Source: 2-02-FULL-49-11 sp040757655
GTDB lineage: Bacteria > Patescibacteriota > Patescibacteriia > 2-02-FULL-49-11
Reading direction: 5' to 3'
Length of the DNA: 36,111 bases
NCBI GenBank assembly: GCA_040757655.1
Contig: JBFLWV010000036.1
Coordinates: 1 to 36,111, forward strand
In this document: positions 14,912-23,435 of the stretch, piece after piece
Numbering within the stretch: position 1 is the stretch's first letter
Layout of the letters: every line of letters begins with the position of its first letter
The notes under the pieces: generated by a model
Database searches by the model: none
What the model was told of the DNA's origin: nothing
The model's input: the letters and a program-made list of their open reading frames with translations, nothing else
Program-made: the position numbers and the translations under genes

Positions 14912-15328
14912 TCAAATAGCATCAAGCGCTTTATTCACCTCCCGGTCTGCATCCTTGTTTAACTCACGGGGAATGATGGTATACGTCATATGGGCGACAC
15001 GCTGCGCCAACTTTGTTACCTGCGCATATAACGGTTTTAGATCTTTATCCTTCACGCGGTACTCCCCTCGCAATTGCTTCCCCACCAACTCGCTGTCAAG
15101 ACGTACCTCGAGCGCATCGGGATGAAGGGTGAGTATATATTCAAGTGCGGCGATGAGCGCGCGGTACTCAGCCTGATTGTTAGTGGCAATCCCGATTGCC
15201 TCTCCCTTGCGCATGAGTTCATGAAGCGTCTCACCTTTTTTAATCACAAAAACCACATACCCGATCGCCGCAGGCCCTGGATTCCCCCTTGCGCCACCAT
15301 CAGTGTATATAATAAGGTTATTTTTCAT
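14912..15328 (-). CDS. rnhA: Ribonuclease HI
   Basis: A 138-residue RNase HI that cuts RNA in RNA-DNA hybrids. The catalytic acidic residues are in their usual settings: IIYTDGGARGNPGPAAIG (Asp), NNQAEYRALIAALEYI (Glu) and VRLDSELVGKQLRGEYRVK (Asp). It resembles the shorter forms that lack the E. coli basic protrusion. I start it at the ATG at 15328, 16 bp after the recJ stop; a GTG at 15352 would overlap recJ and add eight residues of no family likeness. It forms a pair with recJ. Confidence 0.93.
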   Translation of the reverse strand: MKNNLIIYTDGGARGNPGPAAIGYVVFVIKKGETLHELMRKGEAIGIATNNQAEYRALIAALEYILTLHPDALEVRLDSELVGKQLRGEYRVKDKDLKPLYAQVTKLAQRVAHMTYTIIPRELNKDADREVNKALDAI

Positions 15329-15344
15329 ACAACCTGTAGGAAAG

Positions 15345-17093
15345 CTACTCACTTAACCGGCTGTCTTTAATGTGTAATTCTACCTCCCTCTTTCCATTCC
15401 ATGTATTCATGCGCGGCTCATACACAATATCAACAACCGCGCCTTCCTTTAAAATCCCCTCATCATCACGCATGTGGTGGAATGCGATCGCCCTCTTCCT
15501 CGCGCCCTCCTCATCAACCACCATACATTTCACGTGCATGTTATCTCTCCCAACCGTACTAACCTCACAGACCCGACAGTTTGTGGTAAGAATGAGAGGG
15601 GAGGGATTGCCTTCACCAAATGGTGCGAATGACTCAAGCGTCTCCACAGTTGTCTCACCCACCTCCTCCAATCCCGCGCGCGCATCAATGTCAAGATGGG
15701 GGCGGTGATGACTAAACCCGCCCTGTAAAACCGCCACAATGAGCGCATTGCGAAATGCCTCGATGGTGACATCATTACGAAGAGTGAACCCTGCCGCGTC
15801 CGTATGTCCTCCCCAACGCATGAGGCATGGGGCAACGCCCTCAAGAGTGGAGATACAATCAAATCCAGGCACTGCGCGGCACGATCCGGTCCACCGGCCT
15901 TTTATGTTCCCTATGGCAAATACTGGTCGCGCGTATTCATCCGCGAGCTTCCCGGCAAGCAGTCCCACTAATCCCACAGACCAGTCATTATTCGCCACGA
16001 CAATAATCGGCGTATCACCAAGGCGTTTCATTTGAATGAGAGCCTCTGCATACATGGCATCCGTGGCGCGTTGCCGCTGCTGATTGACGCGCTCGAGTTC
16101 TTGCACCAACTCGTCCACGCGCGTATCTTCCTCTACACGCAAAAGATCGTATGCCAACGATGCATGCGCCATGCGGCCGGCAGCATTCAAACGCGGCGCG
16201 ATGCCGAATGCAATATCACGCGCACGAAGCATGCGTTCGTTCTCCCGAACATCCTCTCGGTATTTCAGTAATCCCGCTCTTCGCATCAGTGCGATGAGTC
16301 CCACCCGACGACTGCGCGAAAGCACGCGCAACCCGTAATGCACCAAAGTCCTGTTTTCACCTATTAAGGGCATCACGTCCGCGACCGTGCTGATTGCCAC
16401 GAGGTCCAAGAGCCATTTTTCAAACGCCTCGACATTCCGTTCGCTCAAATGGAGGGTCTTAAACCGTGCCGTCCTCACAATAGCTTGGGCAAGCTTGAAT
16501 GCCACCCCCCCTGCCGATAATTTCCGAAAAGGGTATGGTTCCCCTGGAATATCGCAGTGGAGTATCGCATGGGCCGGTGGAAACCTTTTTGGCGCACGAT
16601 GGTGATCAACCACGATGGTATCCACCTGGTGACTCGCAGCATGCCCAATCGCTTCCCTGTTTGCAATGCCACAGTCAACGGTGATAAGGAGTTGAGCGTG
16701 CATTTTAAGGAACTGTTCAATCGCGTTCATCGACACGCCATACCCGTCTTCCAAACGGTGCGGCAGATGCACGTGTGGAGAAGCGCCAAGCAATTCAAGC
16801 GTGGTGGCAAGGATTGCGCTCGCGCACACCCCGTCCGCGTCATAATCGCCGTGGATCACGATCGTCTCCTTCTCATCAACTGCCCTCAAGATTCTCTCCA
16901 CCGCCCTTTCCATATCCCGAAAAAGAAACGGGTCATGCAAATCCCGCCCGTAATCAGGTTTGAGAAACACCTGCGCTCCCTCCACTGATTGTATCCCTCT
17001 GTTCCACAACAACTGCCGCACCAACCATGAAGGATGGATATCCTGTAATGCGTCTTTGTGCATCTGATTGGCTACCTTCCATACGCGCGGCAT
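15345..17093 (-). CDS. recJ: Single-stranded-DNA exonuclease RecJ
   Basis: A 582-residue 5'-3' ssDNA exonuclease of the DHH superfamily, acting in recombination and repair. Motifs in order are IVIHGDYDADGVCASAIL, ITVDCGIAN, TIVVDHHRAPKRFPPAHAILH, AFGIAPRLNAAGRM, NNDWSVGLVGLLAGKLADEY, and GSCRAVPGFDCISTL with MRWGGHTDAAGF in the DHHA1 domain. A C-terminal OB-like region follows. Length is normal. The following rnhA is probably co-transcribed, so both nucleic-acid nucleases would be made together. Confidence 0.95.
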   Translation of the reverse strand: MPRVWKVANQMHKDALQDIHPSWLVRQLLWNRGIQSVEGAQVFLKPDYGRDLHDPFLFRDMERAVERILRAVDEKETIVIHGDYDADGVCASAILATTLELLGASPHVHLPHRLEDGYGVSMNAIEQFLKMHAQLLITVDCGIANREAIGHAASHQVDTIVVDHHRAPKRFPPAHAILHCDIPGEPYPFRKLSAGGVAFKLAQAIVRTARFKTLHLSERNVEAFEKWLLDLVAISTVADVMPLIGENRTLVHYGLRVLSRSRRVGLIALMRRAGLLKYREDVRENERMLRARDIAFGIAPRLNAAGRMAHASLAYDLLRVEEDTRVDELVQELERVNQQRQRATDAMYAEALIQMKRLGDTPIIVVANNDWSVGLVGLLAGKLADEYARPVFAIGNIKGRWTGSCRAVPGFDCISTLEGVAPCLMRWGGHTDAAGFTLRNDVTIEAFRNALIVAVLQGGFSHHRPHLDIDARAGLEEVGETTVETLESFAPFGEGNPSPLILTTNCRVCEVSTVGRDNMHVKCMVVDEEGARKRAIAFHHMRDDEGILKEGAVVDIVYEPRMNTWNGKREVELHIKDSRLSE

Positions 17094-17204
17094 ATTATTT
17101 TCTTTTCGCTAAATATTGGATAAAGAAACACTTCTCTTTTTCTCCTTCCTCAAAATCGTAATGCATCTTCCTTCCTCGCGAATCTCTATATACGTATTAT
17201 CATG

Positions 17205-17228
17205 GCCATGGCTACGCTCATACGTATG
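17205..17228 (+). promoter_or_regulatory. Bipartite motif copy A (GCCATGGC-N9-ACGTATG)
   Basis: GCCATGGC, nine bases, then ACGTATG. It ends on the base next to the stop codon of the PaaX-like gene. A second ATACGTAT lies just upstream at about 17190, making the site nearly symmetrical. It points towards the gene. Confidence 0.6.
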
Positions 17229-17777
17229 TCATGATAATCGGTATTGCTTCATCAATCGCTTCTCATCTCCTCCCAAATGAGGAACGGGGATGACCTTTAC
17301 CGCTTGATCGTCAAATCCAAAAAATCGTTTAAGTGTCTGTACCTCGTGCGAACATTCATACGGGTGCACCCATACGCTCTTCTGAAGCATAGTAAATCCG
17401 AGTTCGATCAGCTTCCCCCGTAAGGCCTCGCGTTTGGACCTCTCCCGCGTCGGTACATCAAAAAGAAGTATCCTCCACTTGCCGTCCCATCGTCTCGGCG
17501 ACATGATTGCCAATGTATCGATGTCGTCTTTCCCCACCCTTTTCTTTCCTACAGCAGTCAATGAAATAAACATTTGATTATTCTTGTAACGCACCTTGAG
17601 CATTCCTTGACGCATGAGATAGGTAAAGGCGTCATAGAGTCGTTTCCGTTCTTTACGATCCCCTTCCTTAAATTCATGGAATATGCCTTTCCATAAACGC
17701 GCCGCAAAGAGAGGAGATTGCGCAGCAAGGATAATCAACCCCGCAGTCGCTACTCCACGAAGAATCTTCTTTGCCAT
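17229..17777 (-). CDS. PaaX-family / Cas2-fold protein
   Basis: A 182-residue protein with two parts. The N-terminal half looks like a winged-helix domain (about residues 20-85, with RKRLYDAFTYLMRQGMLKVRYKNNQMFISLTAVGKKR). The C-terminal half has the Cas2-like ferredoxin fold found in PaaX regulators (WDGKWRILLFDVPTRERSKR and IELGFTMLQKSVWVHPYEC). Relatives are often annotated as Cas2 in this group, but no CRISPR array or cas1 is visible. I chose the ATG at 17777 because GGAG lies 8 nt before it. The longer frame from 17813 would run through motif B. Motif copies at both ends suggest self-regulation or a small mobile unit. Confidence 0.8.
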   Translation of the reverse strand: MAKKILRGVATAGLIILAAQSPLFAARLWKGIFHEFKEGDRKERKRLYDAFTYLMRQGMLKVRYKNNQMFISLTAVGKKRVGKDDIDTLAIMSPRRWDGKWRILLFDVPTRERSKREALRGKLIELGFTMLQKSVWVHPYECSHEVQTLKRFFGFDDQAVKVIPVPHLGGDEKRLMKQYRLS

Positions 17778-17792
17778 AGAATGTTCTCCAAA

Positions 17793-17816
17793 CGTACGTG
17801 TACTCATGGCCATGGC
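17793..17816 (-). promoter_or_regulatory. Bipartite motif copy B, in front of the PaaX-like gene
   Basis: On the minus strand: GCCATGGC, nine bases, ACGTACG. It lies 15 nt upstream of the chosen ATG and just before the Shine-Dalgarno GGAG, an ideal place for an operator. With copy A it brackets the gene as an inverted pair 612 bp apart. Farther upstream, between about 17835 and 17870 on the minus strand, TATACT is a possible -10 box. Confidence 0.6.
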
Positions 17817-17965
17817 TGCCTTAATTCACTTCTTGTCGAATCTAGTATATATCGCCCAAAATGATTTCAAAAGTGGATAACTCCCATTTCTGTTTACCAT
17901 TTCTCATCTCTCTCCTCTCTCCCGCTCCTTCAACTTCATAACTATGATGCGTACTTATTTACATA

Positions 17966-17989
17966 GCCATGGCTATATTTGTACGTATG
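17966..17989 (+). promoter_or_regulatory. Bipartite motif copy C (GCCATGGC-N9-ACGTATG)
   Basis: The same spacing and sequence as copy A, with the core extended to the perfect palindrome ATAGCCATGGCTAT. It lies in the 325-bp gap between the PaaX-like gene and the divergent queuosine-precursor transporter gene, about 80 bp upstream of that gene's likely promoter. Apart from this site and promoter signals, 17817-18138 shows no gene. Confidence 0.6.
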
Positions 17990-18069
17990 TGCTTTAAGCC
18001 AAGTATTTCACGCACCTATAGGTACGCGCGCACCAGTAAAGCAAAAAACCACCCTCAACCTCCCCTCCT

Positions 18070-18099
18070 TTGGAAGAGGTTTAATACATACTCTATACT
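18070..18099 (+). promoter_or_regulatory. Likely promoter of the queuosine-precursor transporter
   Basis: TTGGAA (18070-18075), an 18-bp spacer and TATACT (18094-18099), about 40 nt before the start codon. A reasonable sigma-70 match; no riboswitch-like fold was recognised in the leader. Confidence 0.5.
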
Positions 18100-18138
18100 C
18101 CATTTTATTTTCATGCTACATTACTTCTATCACCAAAT

Positions 18139-18828
18139 ATGTTTCACATGGAAAAAAATTATAAATATCTCCCTGCCATCACCGCGCTTTTTGTCTCGGT
18201 GCTTTTAGTATCGAACATTGCCTCAAGCAAGATCCTTTCCCTCGGACCTTTCACGTTCGACGGCGGCACTATCCTCTTCCCTTTAAGCTATATCTTTGGC
18301 GACATCCTTACCGAGGTGTACGGCTACGCACGCGCGCGGCGCGTCATCTGGACGGGATTTGCCATGATCACCCTTGCCTCCCTCACCTTCATAGTAGTGG
18401 GAGCGCTCCCCCCCGCTCCCGGGTGGGAAGGACAGAGCGCGTATAATACCATTCTGGGACTCACGCCCCGCATCGTCACGGCAAGCGTATTGGCATACCT
18501 GACGGGAGAATTCATTAACTCTGTCATTCTCGCCAAATTAAAAATCGCCACCGCAGGCAAGCTGCTGTGGCTGCGCGCCATCACCTCTACCATTTTTGGG
18601 GAAGGCGCGGATACTGTCCTCTTTGTCCTCATTGCCTTCTTTGGCGTTCTTCCTCAATCGCTCATCATGAGCGTCATACTATCAAACTATATATTTAAAG
18701 TTGGGATTGAGATTGCCTTCACGCCCCTCACCTACCTTCTCGCAAACGGACTGAAACGCCGCGAACATGAAGATTTCTACGATACTGCAACACGCTTTAG
18801 TCCATTTTCGCTCAGAGAATCCGCATAA
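18139..18828 (+). CDS. yhhQ: Queuosine precursor transporter (YhhQ/VUT family)
   Basis: A 229-residue integral membrane protein with about six helices. Typical segments are LLVSNIASSKILSLGPFTFDGGTILFPLSYIFGDILTEVYGYARARRVIW and, near the end, SNYIFKVGIEIAFTPLTYLLANGLKRRE. YhhQ imports queuine-type precursors (preQ0/preQ1) for tRNA modification. A start at 18148 is equally possible. The gene is on the plus strand and its 3' end overlaps the convergent HAD gene by 17 bp. Together with queH at 27088 it points to queuosine salvage. Confidence 0.88.
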   Translation: MFHMEKNYKYLPAITALFVSVLLVSNIASSKILSLGPFTFDGGTILFPLSYIFGDILTEVYGYARARRVIWTGFAMITLASLTFIVVGALPPAPGWEGQSAYNTILGLTPRIVTASVLAYLTGEFINSVILAKLKIATAGKLLWLRAITSTIFGEGADTVLFVLIAFFGVLPQSLIMSVILSNYIFKVGIEIAFTPLTYLLANGLKRREHEDFYDTATRFSPFSLRESA

Positions 18829-19447
18829 ATACTTTACGTAACGCTTCCGGTGAATCTACCAGATAATCAGGGCGCTGCGCCTCAAGGATAGCACGCGTAT
18901 TAAATCCCCACGTGACCGCAATCGAGGTGACGCGCGCGTCACGCGCCGCAACAATATCCCGCACCTCATCGCCCACAGAGACCGCTTGTGCACGCACGAG
19001 TGATTGTGTGCGTATTATTTTTTTTAACATCACGCTCTTGCCGAAGATATCGGTTCCTGCGTGAATGAAGTCCAGTGAATTGATGCAATTTCGTGCAAGA
19101 AACTCCTGCACATTTTCTTTTGTATTTGAGGTTAAGAGTCCTGTGGTTACCCCCCGTGCTTGCAAAGCGTTCAATACCTTGTCCATACCACGTATCGACG
19201 TTACCGCATTCATACCCTTATGCAGTTCAGCACGCATGCGAGCAATGATCCTGGGAAGCTGGACAACGGAGATGCGATAATGACGCATAATCTCTTGGGG
19301 AGTCATGCCGCGCACGCGCTCAAATTCCTCGCGCGTCAATGGCGCCCGACCATATGCGCGCATTACCCCGCGCATACTCTGAAACATCAGCTCACGCGTA
19401 TCTGCGATCGTGCCGTCAAGATCAAATATGACCGTTGAGGGAGCCAT
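18812..19447 (-). CDS. HAD-family hydrolase (phosphoglycolate phosphatase-like)
   Basis: A 211-residue HAD phosphatase with a helical cap. Motif I is VIFDLDGTIADT (nucleophile Asp in DLDGT), motif II is LLTSNTKENV, motif III Lys is probably in IFGKSVMLKKII, and motif IV is SVGDEVRDIVAAR. I start at MAPSTVIFDLDGT (19447); the longer frame adds 39 glycine- and arginine-rich residues without family likeness. Substrate cannot be told from sequence; Gph/PpaX-like enzymes act on small phosphate esters. Its 3' end overlaps the transporter gene's 3' end. Confidence 0.85.
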   Translation of the reverse strand: MAPSTVIFDLDGTIADTRELMFQSMRGVMRAYGRAPLTREEFERVRGMTPQEIMRHYRISVVQLPRIIARMRAELHKGMNAVTSIRGMDKVLNALQARGVTTGLLTSNTKENVQEFLARNCINSLDFIHAGTDIFGKSVMLKKIIRTQSLVRAQAVSVGDEVRDIVAARDARVTSIAVTWGFNTRAILEAQRPDYLVDSPEALRKVFMRIL

Positions 19448-19509
19448 ACGAATAGAGGTATTATGTGGAGCACGGGAGCCGTATTGCCCACCTCCATTTC
19501 CTCCATACG

Positions 19510-20469
19510 TCATCCGCGCATAATTAAATAACCGAGATAGCACCCGTAGAGCAAGACAAACCATACCCCTTGCCAGCGCTCAAGCTTGTGCCTCTTGCCG
19601 ATAAACATTGCGAAGAAGAGTAAAAATGTGGCTATGATAGATACTCCCACGTCAACGTTCACGCGTATATTAAACGGCAGGGGAAGGATGAGACTCGTCA
19701 CGCCCAATACCCAAAAGACATTAAATATATTCGACCCTACAATATTGCCCACCGCAATATCATCTGCATTATGAAACGCTGCCACGACCGAGGTGGCGAG
19801 TTCCGGCAGGGACGTGCCGACCGCCACGATCGTGAGACCGATAAGCGCTTCGGACATGCCAGCTAAACGCGCAAGAATAATAGCGCCGTCGACCAGGAGC
19901 TTCCCTCCCCACGCTAAGGCAGCAATGCCTCCTATGGTACACATGAGCGAGACCTGGAGAGAATACATTTTCACTTCCCCCTCATTATTCCCGCCTGCTT
20001 TTGCGATGCTCACGATGTAATACATAAATATGATAAAGATCGCAATGAGCGCAAATCCATCCGTGCGCGTCAGCTCATTAAATTGCACTTTATCAAACAG
20101 CGCGTCATTGCCCATGAGGAACACGAGCACCACCGCGAGGAGCGCGAAAGGAATTTCTTTCCAGACAGTATTTTTCTTCACGGCCAGGGGGGCAATGATG
20201 GCCGAGAGTCCGAGGATGAGGAGGATATTAGCGATATTGCTCCCAATGATATTGCCGATTGCGATATCAGACGCGCCCTTGAATGACGAATAGAGGTTCA
20301 CGAAAAGTTCAGGGGTGGAAGTGCCGAAGGCGACCACCGTGAGCCCGATCACGAGCGAGGTTATGCCTAATCGGCGTGCGAGCGATGAAGCGCCTCTCAC
20401 GAGCGCTTCCGCGCCCGCGATGAGTATGGCTAAACCGATGATAAGGGTAATAATGGTAATGAACATCAT
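19510..20469 (-). CDS. Sodium/calcium exchanger (YrbG family)
   Basis: A 319-residue CaCA-family antiporter with about ten helices in two inverted halves. Each half carries the ion-binding alpha repeat: VVAFGTSTPELFVNLYSSFKG then AIGNIIGSNIANILLILG; and VAVGTSLPELATSVVAAFH then AVGNIVGSNIFNVFWVLG. It would expel calcium in exchange for sodium or protons. I use the ATG at 20469; a GTG at 20481 would add four residues. The DUF1648 gene ends 14 bp upstream, suggesting one transcript. Confidence 0.93.
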   Translation of the reverse strand: MMFITIITLIIGLAILIAGAEALVRGASSLARRLGITSLVIGLTVVAFGTSTPELFVNLYSSFKGASDIAIGNIIGSNIANILLILGLSAIIAPLAVKKNTVWKEIPFALLAVVLVFLMGNDALFDKVQFNELTRTDGFALIAIFIIFMYYIVSIAKAGGNNEGEVKMYSLQVSLMCTIGGIAALAWGGKLLVDGAIILARLAGMSEALIGLTIVAVGTSLPELATSVVAAFHNADDIAVGNIVGSNIFNVFWVLGVTSLILPLPFNIRVNVDVGVSIIATFLLFFAMFIGKRHKLERWQGVWFVLLYGCYLGYLIMRG

Positions 20470-20483
20470 AATGTATAACACTC

Positions 20484-20735
20484 TTATAATAAGGGATGCT
20501 CTTTTCTATACCACGCGTAGGAATACACCACACTCACCATTGCACTCGCAAGCACGAGGGATATCACGGGCATCAGGAACGTGCCCCAAAATTTCGACAT
20601 ATAACCGTCCACTTGCCCCTGCGCATTCCAGTGCGACGCAACCCTTTCTGGCAATTGAGGGTATATTGCAACGCCAATACCGAATGAAAGAAGTACGAGC
20701 GCGAATACCAGTAATTCATTCTGACGAATTTTCAT
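20484..20735 (-). CDS. DUF1648/SdpI-like small membrane protein
   Basis: An 83-residue protein with two hydrophobic segments (about 8-26 and 49-72) around the DUF1648 signature YPQLPERVASHWNAQGQVDGYMSKFWG. The domain occurs at the start of SdpI-type immunity proteins and alone as here. The function of the stand-alone form is unknown. It is probably co-transcribed with the downstream exchanger gene. Confidence 0.85.
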   Translation of the reverse strand: MKIRQNELLVFALVLLSFGIGVAIYPQLPERVASHWNAQGQVDGYMSKFWGTFLMPVISLVLASAMVSVVYSYAWYRKEHPLL

Positions 20736-20745
20736 AATTCTTGCC

Positions 20746-20842
20746 TGTAGCGTTGGAGTTTATCTCCAACTCAATTCAATCCGTAGCATCGCAGCTCGCC
20801 TGCGACCCACCAAACGGGTGGCAGATAAACTGCCACGCTACG
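20746..20842. repeat. TGTAGCG...CGCTACG hairpin-cluster repeat, copy 1
   Basis: Starts TGTAGCGTTGGAG and ends CTGCCACGCTACG, so the ends are inverted copies (TGTAGCG/CGCTACG). Inside are several hairpins: GTTGGAG/CTCCAAC, CGCAG/CTGCG, CCACC/GGTGG and GGCAG/CTGCC. Related copies lie at 23436 and 25075. It is intergenic, between the DUF1648 and GerMN genes. Confidence 0.7.
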
Positions 20843-20858
20843 AAACCGGTAACATACA

Positions 20859-21734
20859 TTACGGCTGAAGAATATCTTCAGTCCTCCCGTCAATGGAAAT
20901 TACCACCTCTTTGATAGTGGGGAACTGCTTAAGGGTTTTTTCAATCTGCGCGTGGATCGCAGCGACCCGGCACGATCCGCCAACCGCCTCTTCAAGGCGC
21001 GGAGAAAATTCCGCGCGCGCAACCCCTTGCGCATCAACCGCCATCTTTTCTACCACGACGCCGTCATTGATGCTCGTAAAATATCCCTCTTCCTTTTCCT
21101 CCTGCGTGGGTCCTTTCAATAACGCGGCGAGCGCTTCCCGCGCAATCTGCGGAACCTTTGGCACCACCCGGTCCACACCGAACACCAGCGAACAATCGAG
21201 TGTTCCGGGATTCTTGTTAGTATTACCAAAGTAAACCTGCATGGTGGTAGTATCAAAGCTTGTGGCAATCTGCACCGGCATACGGAACTCATCATCATGT
21301 TCTGGAAGCCCTGAAGGATTGTCTTTTACCAACACTAGATTACCGATGAGAGGTTCATTCGCTGCGGGTACGGTAAAGGTCAGGGTTGCGCGGAACGGTA
21401 CAAACGCTTCAGTCATCCACTCGTCCTGCGCCTGCGCAATGCCGGAAGCGACTACCTTGCGGTCCTTATCTTCAAGCCTTACCGGGAATGATGCTTCAAA
21501 AAACCAATACCCCCGCGCCTCACCGACCACTTCCAAAGGGCTGGTCACGAGCTCATTGGGTAAGGGCTGTAAAACCTTCACCTTTGCCTCCTCAAGAGGT
21601 TCGTCCTTTCCTGGGCTCGGCAGAGGGGTCGTGTCCACTTTATCTCCATTCGTAATCACCCGCACCCCTGCCACCGCCCCTGCCACGACAAGGGCGGTGA
21701 TAAGAAGGAGTTTTATCACTCTCCTATTATTCAT
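20859..21734 (-). CDS. Membrane-anchored Gmad2 + GerMN domain protein
   Basis: A 291-residue protein with an N-terminal membrane anchor (about 7-25), a low-complexity linker, and an immunoglobulin-like Gmad2 domain (about 50-155, with LVTSPLEVVGEARGYWFFEASFPV). A GerMN domain follows (about 165-290, with MQVYFGNTNKNP, AREALAALLKGPTQEEKEEG and GGSCRVAAIHAQIEKTLKQFPTIKEVVISIDG). This pair is known from spore-germination proteins and LpqB-like lipoproteins but is also widespread in non-spore-formers. An extracytoplasmic binding role is likely; the ligand is unknown. Confidence 0.88.
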   Translation of the reverse strand: MNNRRVIKLLLITALVVAGAVAGVRVITNGDKVDTTPLPSPGKDEPLEEAKVKVLQPLPNELVTSPLEVVGEARGYWFFEASFPVRLEDKDRKVVASGIAQAQDEWMTEAFVPFRATLTFTVPAANEPLIGNLVLVKDNPSGLPEHDDEFRMPVQIATSFDTTTMQVYFGNTNKNPGTLDCSLVFGVDRVVPKVPQIAREALAALLKGPTQEEKEEGYFTSINDGVVVEKMAVDAQGVARAEFSPRLEEAVGGSCRVAAIHAQIEKTLKQFPTIKEVVISIDGRTEDILQP

Positions 21735-21757
21735 AACGCTATAAATCCTTTTTCTTA

Positions 21758-21795
21758 TCGTTTGCTTATTCTACGATCGTAGAATAGACAAACGA
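21758..21795. other. 38-bp near-perfect palindrome
   Basis: The centre is ATTCTACGATCGTAGAAT, extended outward by TCGTTTG on the left and CAAACGA on the right, with a 2-bp mismatch on each side. It lies just upstream of the GerMN gene and downstream of the HAD-IB gene. It could be an operator, a bidirectional terminator or a small repeat; T-runs are weak on both sides. Confidence 0.55.
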
Positions 21796-21827
21796 GATGT
21801 TTTTAATAAAGTCCTATATACTCCTCA

Positions 21828-22547
21828 TTATTCTACGTTATGGGCATGACGGTGTTTCGTGAGATTATAAATCACGTCCTTCCGCTCCACGATGATGGTC
21901 CACCCTTTTTGCCGCGCGTGGCGGTAGAGCTGCATATTCGGATTGAAACAAATTGGTTGCTCCACCAATGCCAACATGGGAATGTCATACTCTGTATCGC
22001 CCACGCCCACTGAACCTTTTAGAGAAAGTCCTTTCTTCTCGATCAAATGCTCGACTAATTTCGACTTACTGTCAATCAATTCTTCCGCAAGGTGCTTCCC
22101 AGTAAGTTTTCCCGCTTCATCCACTTCGTGCAGGCGGCCGTAGAATTTGTGGAACCCAAGGCGCGTACAAAACTCACGGACAATGATGGCGGATGAATGG
22201 GATACTGCCACGAGATAATAATCCTGCGCGCGCAGTTTTTTGAGGAGGTCACGCGTGAAGCGGTACACGCGGTTTTTATGGAATGCCGCCACCGTGCGCG
22301 CCACCCGCACCACATCGCGGTGCAGCACGCCTTTCAGGTTTTCATTATACGCCTTCACCACCGCCCACATATAATTTTCATACGACGCGCGCCGGTCCAG
22401 CCACTGCTGGTACGCCCGCGCGTACACGTCCCGCACGCGCCCAGGGAACACCCCCTCCTGGATAAGCGCGTCTACGAGCTCCACGGTCAGGCTCGAGCGG
22501 AAAATCGTGCCGTCAATATCAAACACCGCAAATTTCTTTTTCTGCAT
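21828..22547 (-). CDS. HAD-IB (phosphoserine phosphatase-like) hydrolase
   Basis: A 239-residue HAD subfamily IB protein. Motif I is FAVFDIDGTIFRSS, motif II is LVAVSHSSAIIVREFC, and motif IV is GVGDTEYDIPMLALVEQPICFNPN. The cap is helical (residues about 20-100). IB members include SerB-type phosphatases and lysophospholipid-related enzymes; the N-terminal DxDGT is intact, so activity is expected. The neighbouring membrane protein gene lies 18 bp upstream on the same strand and is probably co-transcribed. Confidence 0.87.
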   Translation of the reverse strand: MQKKKFAVFDIDGTIFRSSLTVELVDALIQEGVFPGRVRDVYARAYQQWLDRRASYENYMWAVVKAYNENLKGVLHRDVVRVARTVAAFHKNRVYRFTRDLLKKLRAQDYYLVAVSHSSAIIVREFCTRLGFHKFYGRLHEVDEAGKLTGKHLAEELIDSKSKLVEHLIEKKGLSLKGSVGVGDTEYDIPMLALVEQPICFNPNMQLYRHARQKGWTIIVERKDVIYNLTKHRHAHNVE

Positions 22548-22565
22548 AGACGTCCATTTATTTCG

Positions 22566-23360
22566 TCACCTGCGATCATCGATGAGATATTCATAATACG
22601 CAACCACGGTAGCTGCATAGCACATCATCCAGAAGAATAACTCTTCAAAGGGAAATGTCAATCTCCCGATACTCACGATCCCGATATACTCCCCCGGAAA
22701 TATCCAGTCATTCTGTGCGACTGCGACTAATTCGATGATAAACCACACACAGAAGAAAAAAGCAGCCACCGCAAGCATCTTATATCTCAACCGCGCATTC
22801 TTCCACCCCACGATGAGAGGGAACATGATCGCGGCAGTACCCGTCACCAGATAGACATTGGATATCTGCAGCCACTCTGGATTTATCTTATACACCACCA
22901 AAAGCAAGACCAACACGATACATGAAGGGATGAATCCATACATGATATCTTTCGAAACCACGGGACGCTTCTCATCGTCAAGAAAATGCTCATAAAACAC
23001 CACGACGAATAACGTCATGAGCATAAATCCCACAACATCGTCAATGAGCGGATAGAAGCCAAACAAACGGTAGTTGAACACAAGGCGGCTCACGATCCAT
23101 CCGCGGTTAAACGTCACGATAAAATCAAAAATGAATCCAAAGACCGCTCCAAAAAGTATCACTGCCCATCCGATTTTAGCCAAGTTCTTTCTCTCCCTCA
23201 CTATGAGATAGAGGGAAGGTATAAAAAGGCAGAGAAATCCTCCCACCAAAGGAGGAACAAGGAGCGTATATGATATAAAAATGCCAAGCGCCACTGTGGC
23301 TATCATCACCACGAAATCTGTCTGATGCCGAGTGAGTGACATATCTTTCATTATTCCCAT
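22566..23360 (-). CDS. Polytopic membrane protein, lycopene-cyclase-domain-like
   Basis: A 264-residue protein with about seven hydrophobic helices. It seems to contain two similar halves: DFIVTFNRGWIVSRL...LFGFYPLIDDVVGF, and VAVAQNDWIFPGEYIG...GRLTFPFEELFFWMM. The order acidic residue, Trp, Tyr, then Pro-Phe-Glu-Glu-x-x-Phe-Phe resembles the repeated CrtYc/CrtYd-type lycopene cyclase domain. No other carotenoid gene is visible in the window, so a carotenoid role is unproven. Alternative starts are at residues 5 and 8. The HAD-IB gene follows. Confidence 0.5.
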   Translation of the reverse strand: MGIMKDMSLTRHQTDFVVMIATVALGIFISYTLLVPPLVGGFLCLFIPSLYLIVRERKNLAKIGWAVILFGAVFGFIFDFIVTFNRGWIVSRLVFNYRLFGFYPLIDDVVGFMLMTLFVVVFYEHFLDDEKRPVVSKDIMYGFIPSCIVLVLLLVVYKINPEWLQISNVYLVTGTAAIMFPLIVGWKNARLRYKMLAVAAFFFCVWFIIELVAVAQNDWIFPGEYIGIVSIGRLTFPFEELFFWMMCYAATVVAYYEYLIDDRR

Positions 23361-23435
23361 AAGCGACTATTTTTATTTCTTTCACCTATACTTAACATGC
23401 ATACTTACAGTATTCGTTTATTCGCGCGAATATAT

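Noticed and set aside
17229..17777. CRISPR-Cas adaptation gene cas2
   Set aside because: The C-terminal half has the Cas2 fold, but the protein also has a winged-helix half as in PaaX, and there is no cas1 or CRISPR array in the window.
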